Notes: generated from the letters alone by a model not told the origin. A DNA stretch of 42,656 nucleotides from Candidatus Aerophobetes bacterium Ae_b3b (GCA_005223085.1 NJBP01000010.1:1-42656); one strand, 5' to 3'; shown: positions 1-7,874, numbered from the stretch's first letter. Numbers and translations: made by a program.

Positions 1-37
1 GAGACGTATGGTGATTTGGAGCATTAGAACAAAGAAT

Positions 38-67
38 GAAGAGCAGGGCGATTAAGCCCTGCTCTTC
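38..67. terminator. Strong hairpin, probable (bidirectional) terminator
   Basis: A perfect 12-bp inverted repeat (GAAGAGCAGGGC / GCCCTGCTCTTC) encloses the 6-nt loop GATTAA. The following T-run is weak on both strands (CAGTTTTAG on plus, ATTCTTTG on minus), so it is a good stem but not a textbook intrinsic terminator. It lies downstream of the minus-strand remnants at 186-674 and could end their transcription. Confidence 0.6.
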
Positions 68-185
68 CAGTTTTAGACAGTGTTTCCTTTACCGCCCCGA
101 AGAAATTTTTATTAAAATCACTTCCTGTTTTGTCGTCTTCTATAATAAAAGTAAGACATTTACCGCATTCCTCTAAACTAAACCC

Positions 186-368
186 TTATTTTATCAGCAT
201 TCCAACCTGCAAATCAACGACATTTTTCTCTCTTAATTTAGCCAGACTTCTATCGCTCCCCATCGCATAACATAACTCGAACCCCTCCCTACGCCTCAGT
301 GTCTCAATTTTAATAGCTTCAGCCATTATTCCGCACAGAAGTCTCCGAAACGGTAAACCTACGGGCAA
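186..368 (-). pseudogene. Small unrecognised ORF, possibly HTH-protein remnant
   Basis: I do not recognise this 60-codon frame with certainty. It begins at a TTG and has no clear ribosome binding site, and the same frame stays open upstream towards the end of the CHC2 remnant. The stretch FELCYAMGSDRSLAKLREK resembles the start of a helix-turn-helix of the kind found in small phage or plasmid DNA-binding proteins, where a YxxMGxxRSLxKL pattern precedes the recognition helix. Here that helix is missing and the frame ends shortly after. This is inference from pattern only. It lies in a decayed accessory stretch, so a truncated gene is more likely than a functional 60-residue protein. It could also be non-coding. 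Confidence 0.3.
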
Positions 369-409
369 CCTGTGGGTAACTTCTTTTCTCGCCCAGACCC
401 GAGCTTCTC

Positions 410-674
410 TTAATTTACGTTGTCCATAGCAGCTACAAAATCCACAATGTTACCACCTGCACCGCATGAGAGGCAGTGCCAGTTGTTTTTAGAGATGTTC
501 ACACAAAAAGCGTTTTTGTTGTAGTGCTTTTCGTCGTGGACAGGACAGAAACAAACCAGCTCATCTTCCTTTCTTTTTAAGGTCCTTAAGCAGCGCATAG
601 TGGTGCAAAACATCTTCCATATTTACCTTCTCTTTTATATCTTTGAAGTCCACCCACTCACTTTTTGACTTCAT
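410..674 (-). pseudogene. CHC2-type (DnaG-like) zinc-finger protein gene, frameshifted
   Basis: The ORF track shows only the second half. Reading upstream, an ATG at 674 with GGAGGTG behind it opens a frame giving MKSKSEWVDFKDIKEKVN and MEDVLHHYALLKDLKKKG, then a stop. The next frame continues with DELVCFCPVHDEKH and WHCLSCGAGGNIVDFV. Joined, these form the N-terminal CHC2 zinc finger of DnaG-type primases (CPxH, then CxxC, then GGxxxDFV). One extra base in the A-rich run AAAAAGAAAGGAAGA separates the two frames. The product stops soon after the finger, so no TOPRIM catalytic domain follows. Stand-alone CHC2 proteins are typical of mobile elements. A sequencing error in the A-run is the main alternative to a true pseudogene. 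Confidence 0.65.
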
Positions 675-692
675 TTTCTCCACATATCACCT

Positions 693-726
693 CCAACAAA
701 TTTTTGCTTCAGAAAATTTGGGTTGG
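693..726. repeat. Inverted repeat overlapping the CHC2 gene ribosome binding site
   Basis: CCAAC-AAATTTT and AAAATTT-GGGTTGG form a 12-bp stem with a 2-nt bulge around an 8-nt loop. One foot of the stem touches the minus-strand GGAGGTG of the CHC2 remnant. It could be an operator or a leader hairpin. No function is shown. Confidence 0.45.
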
Positions 727-727
727 T

Positions 728-762
728 TTAAGGTAGGTATTTTAAGGTAAGCTTCTTAAGGT
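728..762. repeat. Three TTAAGGT direct repeats at exact 14-nt period (iteron-like)
   Basis: TTAAGGT occurs at 728, 742 and 756, so the three copies are spaced by exactly 14 nt; the spacer bases differ. The array lies directly upstream of the minus-strand CHC2 zinc-finger remnant and next to the hairpin at 693-726. Such arrays bind replication initiators (iterons) or repressors. Three 7-nt copies is a short array, so a minor chance contribution remains. Confidence 0.5.
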
Positions 763-1502
763 GCGAATATCTGCAAGATATTGCTATAAAGGGTTAGAGT
801 GAATTTTTCAAGAGGCAAACTTGACGGAGAGAAACAAAGTGACATAGTAAAGATAGATAATCATCTTTAAGGGTAAGAAAAAAGGATAAACGGTTATTTA
901 ACAGATCAAAATAACGTGTGTCTCAAGATTAGCCAGGAGACAAAAGGAGGTCTAAATTCAAGTTAAATAACTTAACACCCAGATAACTACACTAGAAGGG
1001 TAGACATGACCTTCCTGTGGGCTTCTTAATCCCTTGAAATGTAACCACAGAAGCTCTCCGATAGACCATTCTACAGCCCAAAAGAGTCCAAAAATCCCCA
1101 ACACACTTCCTGTATCTTCAAGACTTTTTAGCTAATTGGGTGGAAGAAAAGGGTCGGTTTTTACCCATCCGATAGAGAATTTTTCGTCTTTGAAACACGC
1201 TCCTAGTCTATGATAAAAGACACAAAATTAGCCATAATTAACGGCGCTAATCTATTCAATGAGGAAATTTTTATCGTTGATAAGTTTTGACCTTTTCTTT
1301 TGGACTTCCCTTTACCTGTAAAACCATTAATTTATAAGCGGGCTAAATCAAGATTTTATGCTGATTGGCAAGAAAAAAGACACACATAGAGGCTCATATA
1401 GGTACTTTCTCATAGCAAGGCAACCTATAAAACCTGGGTAAAATTAAAGTGTCTCTATCAAGAGATTTTTTTCAATCCAGTTGTGGGATAGAGGGATTTT
1501 TA
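763..1502. other. Long stretch without recognisable gene; decayed DNA
   Basis: About 740 nt hold no convincing gene. Small palindromes are visible (AAGTTA-AA-TAACTT at 960-973). Around 1330-1440 two short frames look coding-like (RAKSRFYADWQEKRHT, then HRGSYRYFLIARQPIKPG), each stopped early, which suggests degraded coding sequence rather than a regulatory region. I could not assign them to a family. Confidence 0.4.
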
Positions 1503-1516
1503 GGGAGGTGTTAAGG

Positions 1517-1699
1517 TTGGACGGAGGAAGTATAGCTGGGGTATTTGCACTCTCAAGTGCAATCTGCTGCCATCTTATCTCAAAGACGCACTATGGAGTC
1601 ACAAGAAGCTGGATTACCAATAAATGGTTTTGGGCAGGACTATTTGGAAATCTGCCGGCGCTGGTGGCATTTTTGGGTCATATTTTCCTCTCTCGATAA
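1517..1699 (+). CDS. Putative small membrane protein
   Basis: The track ORF starts at a TTG (1481), but the better start is the in-frame TTG at 1517, six bases after GGGAGGTG. That gives about 60 residues with a hydrophobic N-terminal segment (SIAGVFALSSAICC), a short basic or polar connector and a second hydrophobic segment (WAGLFGNLPALVAFLGHIF) ending in SR. The two-helix layout with a W-x-G-x-x-G turn resembles small uncharacterised membrane proteins found in phages and many bacteria. No specific family was recognised. It lies alone in a decayed region, upstream of an integrase fragment and on the same strand. The good Shine-Dalgarno is the main support; chance coding is possible. Confidence 0.4.
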   Translation: MDGGSIAGVFALSSAICCHLISKTHYGVTRSWITNKWFWAGLFGNLPALVAFLGHIFLSR

Positions 1700-1781
1700 G
1701 GGATCGGTCTGAAACATATCTTTGCTTAATTTGCGCTGATTTGAACGAGATAGCAAGCGGAGAAACTCTGAAGAGGAGGCG

Positions 1782-2069
1782 ATGCTTTTGGCACTTTGTC
1801 TAACAAAGAATCCGATGAAGCCAGTCAAGTTCTTCCGGGAAGATGAGGGAAGACTAAGATTTTTGGAAAAGGAGGAGATAAAAAGGCTTTATAATACTTG
1901 CCCCGAATATCTCAAACCCATCGTTGCCCTTGCCGTGTGCACTGGAATGAGGAGGGGAGAAATCCTGAACCTCAAATGGCCCGATGTTGACTTCAGAAGA
2001 AAAATCATTACAATACTAAAGACCAAGAGTCAGAGAAAAAGAGAAAACCGAAAAATTGTTCTTTTCTGA
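1782..2069 (+). pseudogene. Tyrosine recombinase/phage integrase fragment
   Basis: The reading frame carries the linker and the start of the catalytic domain of a tyrosine recombinase: NPMKPVKFFRED, RLRFLEKEEIKRL, then ALAVCTGMRRGEILNLKWPDVDF, in which the R of GMRRGEIL is the first catalytic arginine. The N-terminal SAM-like DNA-binding domain is absent, as are the H-x-x-R box and the catalytic tyrosine, so it cannot be active. After KTKSQRKRENRKIVLF the frame stops. A neighbouring frame continues with FSEALIDKEF, which suggests another frameshift. The fragment ends about 30 nt before tRNA-Lys, fitting a decayed tRNA-associated integrative element. The start is arbitrary. Confidence 0.75.
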
Positions 2070-2100
2070 AGCTCTTATAGATAAAGAGTTTCGGTTAACA

Positions 2101-2173
2101 GAGCCGTTAGCTCAGCTGGTAGAGCATCGGCCTTTTAAGCCGAGGGTCGCAGGTTCGACTCCTGCACGGCTCA
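2101..2173 (+). tRNA. tRNA-Lys (anticodon TTT)
   Basis: A 7-bp acceptor stem (GAGCCGT/ACGGCTC), a D arm (GCTC...GAGC), an anticodon arm with loop CTTTTAA (anticodon 2134-2136) and a T arm with TTCGACT are all present. The discriminator is A. CCA is not encoded (the next bases are TCC), so it must be added after transcription. It is the first of three tandem tRNA genes. Confidence 0.95.
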
Positions 2174-2177
2174 TCCG

Positions 2178-2249
2178 GTCCCCATAGTCTAACGGAAAGG
2201 ACACTGGGTTTTCATCCCAGCGATGGGGGTTCGACTCCCCCTGGGGGCA
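2178..2249 (+). tRNA. tRNA-Glu (anticodon TTC)
   Basis: The acceptor stem GTCCCCA/TGGGGGC contains one T-G pair. The anticodon arm is CTGGG-TTTTCAT-CCCAG with anticodon TTC, and the T arm is GGGGG-TTCGACT-CCCCC. CCA is not encoded. Only four bases separate it from tRNA-Lys, so the cluster is probably one transcript. Confidence 0.95.
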
Positions 2250-2250
2250 C

Positions 2251-2325
2251 GCGGGGTTAGCTCAGCGGAAGAGCGCTTGCCTTACAAGCAAGAGGTCGTT
2301 GGTTCGAACCCATCACCCCGCACCA
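2251..2325 (+). tRNA. tRNA-Val (anticodon TAC)
   Basis: The acceptor stem is GCGGGGT/ACCCCGC, the D arm GCTC/GAGC, and the anticodon loop CTTACAA (anticodon 2283-2285) sits in a CTTGC/GCAAG stem. The T loop is TTCGAAC. Unlike the two preceding tRNAs, this gene encodes its 3' CCA (2323-2325). Confidence 0.95.
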
Positions 2326-2447
2326 AACTCAAGGACCATGAATCAGTAAAATTAGATGGGGTTCAGAGGAAGGGATTTCTTTAGATATTGTGGGAAAAAT
2401 CACAATTACCTTTGATACCTGACCGCTGATACGTTAAGGGGGAGGGG

Positions 2448-3164
2448 GTGGGAGAAGAGCTTTTTTTACTTACTGAGCTTCAAGCCCTGGACTCAGAGAT
2501 AGCTAAAAATGAGCAAAGGAAAAAGAAACACTCTCATCAGATTCAACAACGAGAGATCAAAATCAGTGAACTGGAGAAGAATTTATTAAGCAAACAGGAG
2601 GAGTTGAAAGAAATAAAGAAAAAAAGAAGGGCAGAAGAAAGAAGGATAGATGAAGTCGATCTCAAGTTGGCCAAGCATGAGGATGAGAAATACAAAGTCA
2701 AATCACGGGATGAATTTACAGCCTTAGATAAAGAGGTCAGCCACGTAGAGGGTGAAAAAAGGGAAATAGAGGATCTCCTGTTGGAATTGATGGAAAAAGA
2801 GGAAGAATTAACCCAATTTCTTCCTTCTTTTAAGGTAAAAGCGGAAGCAGAAAAGAATGAGCTTGATCGTGAGAAAAAAGTCTTGATCTCCAGTTTAAAA
2901 GAGCTTATCTCTAAGGGAGAGAAATTCCAGGAGGAGCGGGAGAAATTGATCCCTCAATTAGACCCCGTTTTATTGGAGCAGTACGAGAAACTTCGCCAGC
3001 TAAAAGATGAACTAGCTGTGGTCCCCATCAAAGATGGTATCTGCGAGGGCTGTAATGTAAAAGTTCCTCCTTCTTTGATCGGCCGAATTAAAAGGGGCAA
3101 AGAAATCGTCTATTGTGAAAATTGCAATCGGATGCTTTATAATGCCTCACTAAGAAAAGTATAG
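2448..3164 (+). CDS. Coiled-coil protein with C4 zinc ribbon (DUF164/zf-RING_7)
   Basis: The 238-residue protein is charged and strongly helical for its first 190 or so residues (heptad-rich K/E segments, long coiled coil). It ends in a zinc ribbon, CEGCNVKVP...YCENCNRML, whose two CxxC knuckles are about 20 residues apart. This is the layout of the conserved DUF164 (CT398/CdsZ-like) family, thought to act as scaffolds or nucleic-acid-associated proteins; the exact role is not settled. The start is a GTG behind GGGGGAGGGG. ruvX follows after 6 nt, so it opens the ruvX-mltG-hisS-aspS operon. The family assignment is firm and the function is not. Confidence 0.85.
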   Translation: MGEELFLLTELQALDSEIAKNEQRKKKHSHQIQQREIKISELEKNLLSKQEELKEIKKKRRAEERRIDEVDLKLAKHEDEKYKVKSRDEFTALDKEVSHVEGEKREIEDLLLELMEKEEELTQFLPSFKVKAEAEKNELDREKKVLISSLKELISKGEKFQEEREKLIPQLDPVLLEQYEKLRQLKDELAVVPIKDGICEGCNVKVPPSLIGRIKRGKEIVYCENCNRMLYNASLRKV

Positions 3165-3170
3165 GGAAAG

Positions 3171-3620
3171 ATGCGAGTATTGTCTCTAGATTTAGGAGAT
3201 AAAAGTATCGGGTTAGCAGTGAGCGACCTTTCTCAAACCGTAGCCCAAGGGATAGGTCAGATGAGGTGGTCTAATTCTACTCTCAATGAAAGCATAGATC
3301 AAATTAGAAAGCTCCTCTCTCAACATAAGGTAAAAAAGATAGTAGTGGGTCTACCCAAGAATATGAAAGGTGAGGAAGGGTGGCAGGCAAAAAAGGTGCG
3401 TTCCTTTGTCAAAGATTTATCAGCAAGGATAAATATTCCAATAATCTTATTTGACGAGAGACTATCCACGGCTGCTGCGGAGAGAGTCTTAAAAGAGGCG
3501 AAGGTAAGTTTTTCCAAGAGGAAAAAGGTCAGGGACAAACTGGCCGCTACTGTGATTCTACAGAACTATCTGGATTCTCAGAAATACTTGAAGGATAATC
3601 CTCTAGATTCCTTCCTCTAA
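3171..3620 (+). CDS. ruvX: RuvX/YqgF family putative Holliday junction resolvase
   Basis: The 149-residue protein has the RNase H-like fold signatures of YqgF: LSLDLGDKSIGLAVSD at the N terminus with the first catalytic aspartate, VVGLPKNMKGEEG near residue 58, and FDERLSTAAAERVL near residue 95. Family members take part in 16S rRNA 5'-end maturation and are annotated as pre-16S rRNA nuclease or Holliday junction resolvase. The length is normal. It starts at ATG 6 nt after the zinc-ribbon gene and lies 30 nt before mltG, a common bacterial neighbour. Confidence 0.93.
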   Translation: MRVLSLDLGDKSIGLAVSDLSQTVAQGIGQMRWSNSTLNESIDQIRKLLSQHKVKKIVVGLPKNMKGEEGWQAKKVRSFVKDLSARINIPIILFDERLSTAAAERVLKEAKVSFSKRKKVRDKLAATVILQNYLDSQKYLKDNPLDSFL

Positions 3621-3622
3621 CA

Positions 3623-3643
3623 AGGGTAAAAGAGAATTACCCT
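3623..3643 (+). repeat. Hairpin in the ruvX-mltG gap
   Basis: AGGGTAA and TTACCCT form a perfect 7-bp stem with a 7-nt loop, just before the mltG ATG and in the place where a Shine-Dalgarno would be expected; none is obvious. It could affect mltG translation. There is no T-run, so it is unlikely to be a terminator. Confidence 0.35.
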
Positions 3644-3650
3644 GGTTTCC

Positions 3651-4685
3651 ATGAAAACTTTAAAAATGCAGGATTTCAAGAAATTATGGTGGAAGAATAT
3701 ATGCGTAATAGGAGCGTTTCTTTTAGTAATCTGGTTTGTCTCTCTGATTTTCTTTCCCTCTTATAACCAGGGATCTGTAGAGGTTCTCATTCCTCAAGGA
3801 GCGGACTCTTTGAGGATTGCCAAGATTTTATCTCAGCACCAGCTTATAAAGAGTCCATTTCTTTTTATACTTCTTTCCAAAATCTTCAACTGGGAAAAAG
3901 ACCTTAAGGCAGGTAAATACGAATTAACCTCCTCTAGTCTGATCGAGGTTTTACACCAGTTAAGGAAAGGACAAATCAAGATCTATCGAGTCACTATCCC
4001 CGAAGGTCTTCCCAAATGGGAAGTAGCAAAAATTCTGGGCTCCAAGGGAGTCGTGAAAGAAGATGTCTTTCTCAGGTTAATAGACAATCCCCAAATTTTT
4101 AAGGAAGATTACACTTTTCCACTACCTAAAGAGAGTCTGGAGGGGTACCTTTATCCCGATACCTATTACTTCGTCAGCGATGAAAATTCCCAAGAAGTGG
4201 TGAAAAAGTTCCTGGTTCGATTTGAGGAAGTCGTGGTTCCACTCTATGAAAATTGGAGAGGGAACCATCGCTTCTCTCTGGAAGAGGTAATTACTCTGGC
4301 TTCCATAGTGGAGAAGGAAGCTTGGGTGAGCTCAGAGAAACCTATTATCGCTGCTGTCTTTTACAATCGTCTCCAGAAGGGATTAAGACTGCGAGCAGAT
4401 CCGACTGTGAAGTACGCTTTGGGAAATTTTCGAGAGAGATTAACTCTCAATGACCTCAGAACTCCCTCCACTTACAATACCTACCGTTATTCTGGTCTTC
4501 CACCGGGTCCTATCAGTAGTCCGGGAGAAGACAGCATTTATGCGGTATTGCATCCAGCTGAGGTGGACTACCTCTACTTTGTGGCTAAGGGCAATGGAAG
4601 TCACCAATTTAGTCAGACTTATGAACAGCACCTGAAGGCAGTCTACCAGTATCAAAAGGAACAGGTTAATGATTCACTCCCCTAG
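3651..4685 (+). CDS. mltG: Endolytic murein transglycosylase MltG
   Basis: The 344-residue protein has one N-terminal membrane helix (about residues 14-36) and then the periplasmic YceG domain. VLIPQGADSLRIAKIL matches the LysM-like part, and ASIVEKEAWVSSEKPIIAAVFYNRL holds the conserved catalytic glutamate region near residue 217, followed by GLRLRADPTVKYAL and YNTYRYSGLPPGPISSPG. MltG cleaves nascent glycan strands near the membrane and is proposed to set strand ends during synthesis. The length is normal. Its 3' end overlaps hisS by 17 nt, showing translational coupling. The start is the first ATG (3651); an in-frame ATG at 3666 is an alternative. Confidence 0.95.
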   Translation: MKTLKMQDFKKLWWKNICVIGAFLLVIWFVSLIFFPSYNQGSVEVLIPQGADSLRIAKILSQHQLIKSPFLFILLSKIFNWEKDLKAGKYELTSSSLIEVLHQLRKGQIKIYRVTIPEGLPKWEVAKILGSKGVVKEDVFLRLIDNPQIFKEDYTFPLPKESLEGYLYPDTYYFVSDENSQEVVKKFLVRFEEVVVPLYENWRGNHRFSLEEVITLASIVEKEAWVSSEKPIIAAVFYNRLQKGLRLRADPTVKYALGNFRERLTLNDLRTPSTYNTYRYSGLPPGPISSPGEDSIYAVLHPAEVDYLYFVAKGNGSHQFSQTYEQHLKAVYQYQKEQVNDSLP

Positions 4686-5931
4686 AGGAGTAGAGGACCT
4701 ACTTCCTCAGCAAACCCTACAATATCAATGGATTGAAAAGGAGGCTGCTTTCCTTTTTTCCTTGTACGGATATGAGCCGATAAGAATCCCTACTTTTGAA
4801 CGTACCGAGCTTTTCCTTCGCAGTTTAGGAAAAGAAACCGACGCAGGCAAACAGATGTATACCTTCAAGGACAAAAAGGGCAGGAGTCTATCCCTACGAC
4901 CAGAAGCCACCGCCTCCGTTGTACGGGCTTATCTGCAGCACAAACTGTATGGACACTCTGGCGAATGGAAAGTCTACTATATGGGTCCTATGTTTAGATA
5001 TGAGAGACCTCAGGCCGCTCGGCTTCGAGAATTTCGCCAAATAGGAGTGGAGGCAATAGGGGAAATAAGTCCACAGCTTGACGTGGAAGTCATAGAGATA
5101 GGAGCTGAATTCTTTAAAAAAATAGGATTAGCCAATTTTCATATTCAGCTCAATTCCATTGGATGCAAGAGATGTCGTCCAGTTTATGAGGATCAACTCA
5201 AGGAATATTTTAAACTCAATCTAGCCAACCTTTGTTCTAATTGTCGCAGACGCTATCAATATAACATCCTCCGGGTTTTGGATTGTAAGAAAAAGGAGTG
5301 CCAACCCACAATAAAAGGAGCTCCCGTGATTGGAGATTACCTATGTGAAGATTGTCAGGATCATTTCAAAAAAGTAAGGACGGGTTTAAAAGACGCTCAT
5401 ATTGAGTTCAGCATTGATCCCCATTTAGTGAGGGGACTTGACTACTATACCCGGACTATTTTTGAGATTGTCTCATCACTACTGGGACCACAGGCTACTA
5501 TTTGTGCCGGGGGAAGGTATGACGACCTGGTAGAAGAATTAGGAGGCCCCTCTATTCCAGCCATAGGTTTTGCCATAGGAGTAGATCGGTTGTTAGTCGC
5601 CCTAAAAAAAGAGCATAAAGAGCTCCATCCCCAATATTCTTCTGTGATTCACATAGCTACGCTGGACCAGGAAGGGCTTACCGCTGGATACAGTTTGGCT
5701 AGGATTCTTCGCGGTCAGGGAATAAGAACTAGGGTTAACTTTTCCCTAAAGAGCCTCTCTTCTCAGTTAAAGATCGCCGATAAAAGACGAGCTAGATGGG
5801 TTATAATTGTAGGGGGAAAAGAGGTAGAGGAAGGAAAGTTCATTCTCCGGGACATGGAGTCAGGTCACCAGGAGAAAATAGGATGGGATGAAGTGAAACA
5901 TCTTGATCGCAGACTAAAAGGAAACGGCTAA
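4669..5931 (+). CDS. hisS: Histidyl-tRNA synthetase
   Basis: This is a class II synthetase of 420 residues, the usual size. Motif 2 is seen as YERPQAARLREFRQIG, the histidine-specific signatures as VRGLDYYTRTIFEI and CAGGRYDDL, and motif 3 as AIGFAIGVDRLL. A cysteine-rich insertion (CKRCRPVY, LCSNCRRR, CKKKECQ, YLCEDC) lies between about residues 162 and 225 and is normal for many bacterial HisRS. The C-terminal anticodon-binding domain begins around residue 330. It overlaps the end of mltG and is followed by aspS after one base, the widespread hisS-aspS pairing. The start is the ATG within mltG. Confidence 0.97.
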   Translation: MIHSPRGVEDLLPQQTLQYQWIEKEAAFLFSLYGYEPIRIPTFERTELFLRSLGKETDAGKQMYTFKDKKGRSLSLRPEATASVVRAYLQHKLYGHSGEWKVYYMGPMFRYERPQAARLREFRQIGVEAIGEISPQLDVEVIEIGAEFFKKIGLANFHIQLNSIGCKRCRPVYEDQLKEYFKLNLANLCSNCRRRYQYNILRVLDCKKKECQPTIKGAPVIGDYLCEDCQDHFKKVRTGLKDAHIEFSIDPHLVRGLDYYTRTIFEIVSSLLGPQATICAGGRYDDLVEELGGPSIPAIGFAIGVDRLLVALKKEHKELHPQYSSVIHIATLDQEGLTAGYSLARILRGQGIRTRVNFSLKSLSSQLKIADKRRARWVIIVGGKEVEEGKFILRDMESGHQEKIGWDEVKHLDRRLKGNG

Positions 5932-5932
5932 T

Positions 5933-7711
5933 ATGAAGTTGAAGCGAGACCACTTTTGTGGAAATTTGAATAAAAAAAACGAGGGTGAAACCATTATTTT
6001 AGCTGGATGGGTGAAAAAAAGGCGAGATCATGGAGGATTGATTTTTATTGATCTAGGTGATAAATCAGGAGTTGTTCAGGTTGTTTTCAATCCCAAGGTA
6101 GATGAAGAAAGTCACCTGCAGGCCCGCAGCTTGAGAGAAGGGTGGGTGATTGCAGTAGGGGGTAAAGTGAGAATACGCCCAATTGAATCGGTAAACCTGG
6201 AGCTCGAGACAGGAGAGATAGAAGTGATAGTGGAAAATCTGGAAATTCTAAATATATCTGAATCTCTTCCTTTTCCTATTCAAGATGAAATTGAGGCAAG
6301 TGAGGAAACCAGACTAAAATATAGATATCTGGATCTACGAAGGTCAGTGATGCAAAGAAATCTTCGCCTGAGATATGAGGTAACTAAACAGGTACGCAGT
6401 TTCCTGGATAAAAAGGGTTTTATGGAAATAGAGACTCCCTTTTTGACCCGCAGTACTCCTGAGGGAGCAAGAGATTATCTAGTTCCCTCTCGGGTAAATC
6501 CGGGAGAATTCTATGCCCTTCCTCAGTCTCCCCAGTTATTCAAACAACTTTTGATGGTGGCCGGTTTCGATCGATACTTTCAGATTGTGAGGTGTTTTCG
6601 AGATGAAGACTTACGAGCGGATAGACAGCCAGAACACACCCAGATAGACATAGAGGCCTCATTCATTGAAGAAAACGACATATATAACCTGGTCGAGCCC
6701 ATGCTGGTTCATGTATTCAAAAAAACCCTGGAAATATCTCTGAAAACTCCCTTTCCTCGTCTTGGTTATGAGGAGGCTATGGATCGATTTGGTATCGATA
6801 AACCCGACACTCGATTTGGATTGGAGTTAAAGAACATCTCTTCTTTAGCTAGCCAGAGTAAATTCCACGTCTTTCATAGGTGTTTGGCCCAGGGAGGAGA
6901 GGTGAAGGGATTGAGACTCCCCGGGGGATCTCATCTTTCTCGGAAAGAATTAGAGGACCTATCCCAGAGGATAGAACCTTACGGAGCTAAGGGATTAAGT
7001 TGGATCCTTCTTACTCCTGAAAAGATAAAATCACCTCTAAGTAAATTCTTCCCTAAGGCTATTCTTTTAAGGATAATAGAGCATATGGACGGGGAAAAAG
7101 GAGATGCTCTTTTCTTTGTAGCCGATAGAAAGGAAGTGGTGGCCACGTCTTTAGCTCAGCTTCGTCTTGATCTGGGAAAAAGGTTTAATTTAATTCCTAA
7201 GGATGTATATCAATTAGTATGGATCGTAGATTTCCCTTTATTTGAGCAAGATAAGGAAGGAAGATTGGCTGCCCGCCATCACCCCTTTACCTCCCCTAAG
7301 GAGGAAGATCTGCCCCTCTTAGAGATTGATCCAGAGAAAGTCAGGGCTCGCAGTTACGATATTGTCTTGAACGGTGAAGAAATTGGAGGAGGAAGTATAA
7401 GAATCCACCGAAGAAAAATCCAGGAGAGAATTTTAGAAATCTTAGGAATAGATTCTCTTCAGGCAAGAGAAAGATTCGGTTTTCTCCTTGAGGCTCTCTC
7501 TTTTGGGGCTCCTCCGCATGGAGGAATTGCCTTGGGGCTAGATCGTCTGGTGATGATACTAGCCAGAGCAGAGTCTATAAGGGAGGTTATCCCTTTTCCT
7601 AAAACTCAAAAAGCCGTTTCTTTAATGACCCAGGCTCCTTCCCCTGCGGATGATGAACAACTTAAAGAACTCCACATAAAGCTTAGAGAAGAGTCATTCC
7701 CGCCCCAATAA
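5933..7711 (+). CDS. aspS: Aspartyl-tRNA synthetase (possibly non-discriminating)
   Basis: This is a 592-residue bacterial-type AspRS: N-terminal OB-fold anticodon-binding domain (residues 1-105), class II core with motif 2 FRDEDLRADRQPEHTQID, the bacterial GAD insertion (about 290-410) and motif 3 GIALGLDRLVMIL. In the OB fold the sequence is KKRRDHGGLIFID. A histidine at this position is characteristic of non-discriminating enzymes, as in Pseudomonas, which charge both tRNA-Asp and tRNA-Asn, while a leucine is seen in the discriminating E. coli enzyme. If so, GatCAB is needed to finish Asn-tRNA; none is in the window. The gene starts one base after the hisS stop. The identity is firm and the specificity is inference. 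Confidence 0.97.
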   Translation: MKLKRDHFCGNLNKKNEGETIILAGWVKKRRDHGGLIFIDLGDKSGVVQVVFNPKVDEESHLQARSLREGWVIAVGGKVRIRPIESVNLELETGEIEVIVENLEILNISESLPFPIQDEIEASEETRLKYRYLDLRRSVMQRNLRLRYEVTKQVRSFLDKKGFMEIETPFLTRSTPEGARDYLVPSRVNPGEFYALPQSPQLFKQLLMVAGFDRYFQIVRCFRDEDLRADRQPEHTQIDIEASFIEENDIYNLVEPMLVHVFKKTLEISLKTPFPRLGYEEAMDRFGIDKPDTRFGLELKNISSLASQSKFHVFHRCLAQGGEVKGLRLPGGSHLSRKELEDLSQRIEPYGAKGLSWILLTPEKIKSPLSKFFPKAILLRIIEHMDGEKGDALFFVADRKEVVATSLAQLRLDLGKRFNLIPKDVYQLVWIVDFPLFEQDKEGRLAARHHPFTSPKEEDLPLLEIDPEKVRARSYDIVLNGEEIGGGSIRIHRRKIQERILEILGIDSLQARERFGFLLEALSFGAPPHGGIALGLDRLVMILARAESIREVIPFPKTQKAVSLMTQAPSPADDEQLKELHIKLREESFPPQ

Positions 7712-7874
7712 GATCTTTCCTTAAGTGATTTCTTTTCCATTTTGGGCTAGACTTTATGTAATTTGGTCTAAAAAGCCGTAGCTTGATTTTTCTGAAGATT
7801 TCAATAAAGTGTGAATTAGTCTCGCATAATTTCCTCTTTGTCGATCAAGGAAGTTGTCATAAAAAAGGGGTAAA

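Noticed and set aside
1-2100. CRISPR array or toxin-antitoxin system in the accessory region
   Set aside because: No regular long repeats with unique spacers are present; the TTAAGGT units are only 7 nt. No toxin or antitoxin signature was found in the small ORFs.
2387-2406. Inverted repeat ATTGTG-ggaaaaat-CACAAT upstream of the zinc-ribbon gene
   Set aside because: Six-bp arms around eight bases are expected by chance in A+T-rich DNA; no promoter could be aligned with it.
4253-4655. ORFs 4253..4453, 4440..4655 and 4450..4635 inside mltG
   Set aside because: They are shadows of mltG in other frames, with no ribosome sites and arginine/serine-rich compositions.
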